A stretch of 64,000 bases of DNA. It comes from Anoplopoma fimbria (lineage: Eukaryota > Chordata > Actinopteri > Perciformes > Anoplopomatidae). Positions 60,250 to 64,000 of the stretch are shown here, piece after piece. The notes under the pieces are model-generated. The model did not search any database. It worked only from the letters and a program-made list of their open reading frames with translations, and was not told the DNA's origin. Position numbers and translations under genes: made by a program. The DNA is taken from contig NC_072467.1 of the NCBI RefSeq assembly GCF_027596085.1, forward strand, positions 5,112,861-5,176,860, written 5' to 3'. Every line of letters starts with the position of its first letter. Position 1 is the stretch's first letter.

Positions 60250-60981
60250 TGTTGTTCTTTAATAATTACAATTGAGGAAATTATCTTCACTTAGACTTCA
60301 TCATCGTTTTCAAGCTAATTCAATAAATACACACAGATGACGCTACCAGGTTGTGTTGTTTACTTCCGCTTGGTGTCACACTGTTTAGTTCCGACAACTG
60401 ACGTGCGGGATCTTTTCTTTCCGCTTTCACCGGATGACATTTTATCATTTTATTATAACATCAGTGGAAGGATGTATTTCTTGCAAAATTCAAAAATAAA
60501 TTTGGTACGACTTAATAAACTATTTATCTGAACTAACAGGCGTCTTTTGTTGTTGCTTCTCAGATAATGATTTAGATTTTGTTTAATACAAATAAACATT
60601 GGTGGAAGAAGTACATTGACAATCTGATCATGATGATAATGTGATTTGTGTAATGTCGACAGGGAGTTAAAAGTGACTTATATTTAATTACATTCAAATG
60701 AAAAATCTTAAAAAATAATAAAAGTATTGAGAAAACATTTTGCTGTATTATCCAGCTGTGTTTCTCAGGTGTTCGTCTCCTCCCCTCAATGCCCTTGTCT
60801 CGATCCAGTCTGCTGGTCCTCCCTCAACACCTCACAAATTGGCTCCTCAAATGGTTTCCTGGAAGAAAGCAAGAATGCTTTTAGTCCCCTTTAGAACATG
60901 GGCTAGTGGTGCACGTCAGCCTCTTGTGGCTAAAATAAGTATTACTACAACAAAACATAGTACAGAAATGCTCCATACCTA
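60250..60981. other. Zinc-finger gene upstream region
   Basis: Holds the promoter/5' UTR of the zinc-finger gene on the minus strand. No clear CpG island. No other coding feature recognised. Confidence 0.45.
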
Positions 60982-61110
60982 CCTCCTCTCTGATCTTGAC
61001 TCTCAGCTACTTGAGAAACAGGAGCCAGTGGTCACTTTCCTCATAAGTAGGGGACAACATAAAGGCATCTGTCTCCTGCTTATGTACAAGCTGCTCCTCC
61101 TGACTCAAAA
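60982..61110 (-). pseudogene. Fragment of a paralogous zinc-finger gene leader
   Basis: On the minus strand SQEEQLVHKQETDAFMLSP and TYEESDH closely match the leader of the intact zinc-finger protein (59997-58961). Across a frameshift it continues SQVAESQDQRGGR, matching the family's SHEAESRDQDGGK. No fingers follow. It is a truncated, frameshifted copy on the same strand as the intact gene. Confidence 0.78.
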
Positions 61111-62320
61111 TATTACAACTTCTCAGAGATGACAGATATGTTGGATATAATTTGAATGTGCAGAAAGTGTTTAACATGAGCATAAATCTTCCTGAAATAC
61201 ACATGAGTGATGAAAGTTAGGGTTTAATAAATTAGATTAAAATGAAATAATGTATTATTGATGTGTGTATGTGCCACATGCATATTTAAAGAGGTTACTT
61301 TCCAAAACAAAAGACATTAAAAGGGACAGAAGAGTAAATCATGCCTCCGTGTGTTGATCTACATTAATGTGAAATGTTGATCGAGAGGAAAATAAATATT
61401 TGAAAGCAAGACAGAATGTGTAAGAGCCTTAGATGATGACATTATGATGAGATGAGATACTTTTGCACTCACACTTCCCTAACCCACTACTTTCATTAGC
61501 AGCATCAATTAGTTGCTTGCAGTATTCAGCTGAAATATGCAGTGCAATGACATAACTTTTATGGACCAGGAAGATTCAGTAAAGATATTCATGATTTCAC
61601 GATAAAGTTGACATATACTAACTGTTCTCCGTATATGGGAGTGGCTGTATATTTTGTGATTTTGTTTTTATCTATATTGTAAAAAGATCGATTGACTTTT
61701 GACTTCACTCACTCTTCTTTTCACACGTTTTCACTCAGAATAAATTGTGCAATTCTTTTTTTATACAGAAAAAATCACTGAATCTTGGGTGATAAACAGT
61801 ACATTTAGTATATTGCCTATAGTGTAAATGTTGGCCTCTTTGATCCATTGATAGATGAACTCTTAGAACACATGAATGTCAAGGTTTGGTGTTTCCTTCA
61901 GCTCTTCACTTAAATCTAATGCACTGAAGGGTCATCTGGAATGTAGGCCGACTGTATGCCTCAGCTCTAATTGCAGTGAAATTTCTCACGAGACCCAGTT
62001 ATTTACATCACGGCCCATCTAAAGAGCGGATTATCAGCAGAATGCCAGGCCTGCGTTGACAGATGGCAAGACACCCACTGTGATAAACGGCATAGATTGG
62101 GGTCAGGGATAGTATTGGGCTATCTACCTTCTACTGTGTCAAACACATTATACAGCCACATGCATACAGGAGGCCAAAGCATCAAGTAGACTACATCTAC
62201 AGCTTTATTTATGGGGTAAAGCACTTTATGTGCCAGGTGGAGTCCATGCAGGGCAAGACAACATTCACTATATTATGTGTTTTGTATATTGAGTCCTTGT
62301 GATTCCCCTGTTTTGCATAA
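61111..62320. other. Intergenic, AT-rich
   Basis: No coding, RNA or repeat feature recognised. Confidence 0.5.
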
Positions 62321-62329
62321 AGCTATAAC

Positions 62330-62411
62330 CACACAGTGCGCGTTCGCGTGCTGCTCTCGTTCGCGTCCACGCGCCCAGGTTTGCTTTGCATCTCGTCAAA
62401 ACAAAGCGGGG

Positions 62412-62483
<72 letters not shown>

Positions 62484-62656
62484 ATGCTTCATGAATGAGT
62501 CCCCCTCTACCGCACAGCGGGTTGGATCCTTCATCCTCCTGCACCCCGACGGGGAACAGTAAAGCATCCAGCCGCTGATGAACCAGGACAGAAAACACTT
62601 CCCACCAGCGCCGCAAGACCGATTCTCCCCTTCAGGACCCGAGAGGACACGGCACG
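62330..62656 (+). promoter_or_regulatory. CpG-rich promoter and probable first exon of a downstream gene
   Basis: GC/CpG-rich segment (gtgcgcgttcgcgtg...) with a (GA)n tract, ending in a consensus donor CGGCACG/GTGAGT (exon end 62656). No long ORF, so it would be a 5' UTR exon of a plus-strand gene. The gene is not identifiable from the window. Confidence 0.45.
62414..62482. repeat. (GA)n microsatellite
   Basis: About 34 GA units inside the probable first exon described for 62330-62656. ORFs across it are artefacts. Confidence 0.99.
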
Positions 62657-63409
62657 GTGAGTCCGGGCTGCAGACATACGGCAACTTTGTGGCCATTATC
62701 ATACAGGTTTATGTCCAAAGGTGGGCTCTGGGATGCGTCTGTCCCAGTCTGTGTGCGTGTCCACAGGACAGTCACGTTGTTTACAGCCTCACTTTGCCTC
62801 ATTCTTTCGTCCACACAGGTAGAAAAAATAGAAAACCCTCCACGTACGCACGACTGGCAGAACATTCCTCCCTGTAGGAATAAACGTGGACTGTTGATTG
62901 CGTGTCTGGGCGATTGATTGGCTCTCTTATGTGGAATAAACATGACGGGGATAGTACAGTGGGGTATCAATAGGGCAGAAATGCAATATAGAGACTGATA
63001 TCAGGTATAAGTGTTATTGATCTGACTGAGGTCGCTTCTGAAAGAAAAGGAGGAGGGGTGAACAAAAGCAGAAATGCCCAGACTGGCGTGGCATGGCATG
63101 TCGGGTAAACAGTGGGTGATCTGTCGCTTCTCAGCATCTGGCTTGAGATGGGATCTAACTGTTTTGAAAACTGCAGACCAATCCTCCTGAAAACACACCA
63201 ATCACCATTTTTTTTATAATGCATGCATGGTGGCATGAAGAGGAGGCTCGTGTGGTGTCTTTGTCTGTGGAGTGACAGCCCAGACTGTTGTTCCCCCCTC
63301 TGACCAGAGGATGGTGCTTTACTATGCCCAGTATGTTTCAATTGGGAGACACCCAAATAGACTATAATACTTTTACTGTCATACTGCCTTCGTTGGTTTT
63401 ACTGGAATA

Positions 63410-63453
<44 letters not shown>

Positions 63454-63952
63454 ACACACCCACGCTCACACTCCCAGGCTACTGTACATGCACACACATG
63501 CCTTTACCCTCTGATGCAATGTTGTGTCACTGTGTTACGGTTGGGGCGTAGCTTGAGCTCTGATTGCAAAACACTCTTCCATAGTTTTCAAATAACAAAA
63601 TAGGGAAACAGAAAGCACCCGGATGATTTCACACTCCTTTATTGGGGTCACAAATGTGTGGCTTTATTTTTTCTCCTGGGTCCCCGTGACCATAACTTTT
63701 ACTTTAATTTGTTTTATCTGTGTTTTATTGTGTTCCTTATTCTATTAATTGACTCAAATAAGTGGTAGCAGGACTACAGTGACTGTGTGAGGGCCTGACA
63801 CAGTGCCCTCACACAGTTTTTCTCTGATGCCTCACACATCTGCTTCATCCACCGGCAATCACGCCAGTTCACTTTGTTTGCCTTTGATGAGACGTTTACT
63901 CTCAGTCCAACCTTAACAACCTTTTCTCCATCATCTCTCCTCTTATGTTCAG
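62657..63952 (+). other. Probable intron of the rightmost gene
   Basis: Between the donor at 62657 and an acceptor-like TTATGTTCAG at 63943-63952. Contains a CA microsatellite (63413-63465). No coding segment recognised. Confidence 0.4.
63413..63465. repeat. (CA)n microsatellite
   Basis: Mostly pure CA repeat with CCCA interruptions near the end. Confidence 0.97.
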
Positions 63953-63959
63953 ATGCTTG

Positions 63960-64000
63960 ATGGACTCCGGCGGAGGCACGCCTCCCGGCCCTCCTCACGA
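63960..64000 (+). CDS. Possible start of an unidentified gene, cut by the window edge
   Basis: After an acceptor-like site ending at 63952, an ATG at 63960 opens MDSGGGTPPGPPH... to the edge; a second ATG at 63953 opens another frame (MLDGLRRRH...). The Gly/Pro-rich start is plausible but unrecognised. Too short to name. Confidence 0.25.
   Translation, partial: MDSGGGTPPGPPH

Noticed and set aside
62268..62702. 144-codon minus-strand ORF
   Set aside because: Dominated by Leu-Ser from the GA repeat.

Overview
The window is vertebrate nuclear DNA, almost certainly from a ray-finned (percomorph-like) fish. It has multi-exon genes with GT-AG introns, AT-rich introns full of microsatellites, CpG-rich promoters, a degenerate L1-type retroelement, interspersed repeats of a kind abundant in percomorphs, and a teleost-style C2H2 zinc-finger gene. 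The large genes are far more compact than in mammals: wnk1 spans about 25 kb and erc1 about 15 kb.

Layout. fbxl14 (+, 207-1418) is a single-exon ORF for an F-box/LRR ubiquitin-ligase adaptor. Facing it is erc1 (-, 19502 to 5848), 19 coding exons giving 1109 residues of the presynaptic/cortical scaffold ELKS, plus a separate 27-nt alternative terminal exon (7479-7505) for the short PDZ-binding C-terminus ending GIWA. Then come two divergent CpG-rich promoter regions, each with a perfect TGACGTCA (21135 and 22334), and a ~420-bp, ~44-bp-period minisatellite (22905-23325). wnk1 (+, 25100-47590) has 27 coding exons and a possible extra cassette, giving about 1955-1988 residues. Tail to tail with it lies rad52 (-, 55017 to 51083), 11 coding exons giving 439 residues. 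Beyond are a decayed L1-like element (about 55640-57000), a two-exon C2H2 zinc-finger gene (-, 60249 to 58961) with zinc-finger-family debris on both sides, and a CpG-rich region that probably starts another plus-strand gene running off the right edge.

The four named genes form the same linkage group as human 12p13.33 (FBXL14, ERC1, RAD52, WNK1), but from memory of the human map the wnk1-rad52 pair is inverted here. The genes do not form an operon or one pathway: SCF ubiquitin ligation, active-zone scaffolding, chloride-sensitive kinase signalling and homologous recombination are only linked by synteny. I did not find a clearly new biological system. The most informative observations are splicing-related (hidden GIWA exon, a GC-AG donor and competing donors in rad52, a possible poison exon in the wnk1 kinase region, CA/GT repeats abutting erc1 donors) and the TAGC-rich promoter repeats.
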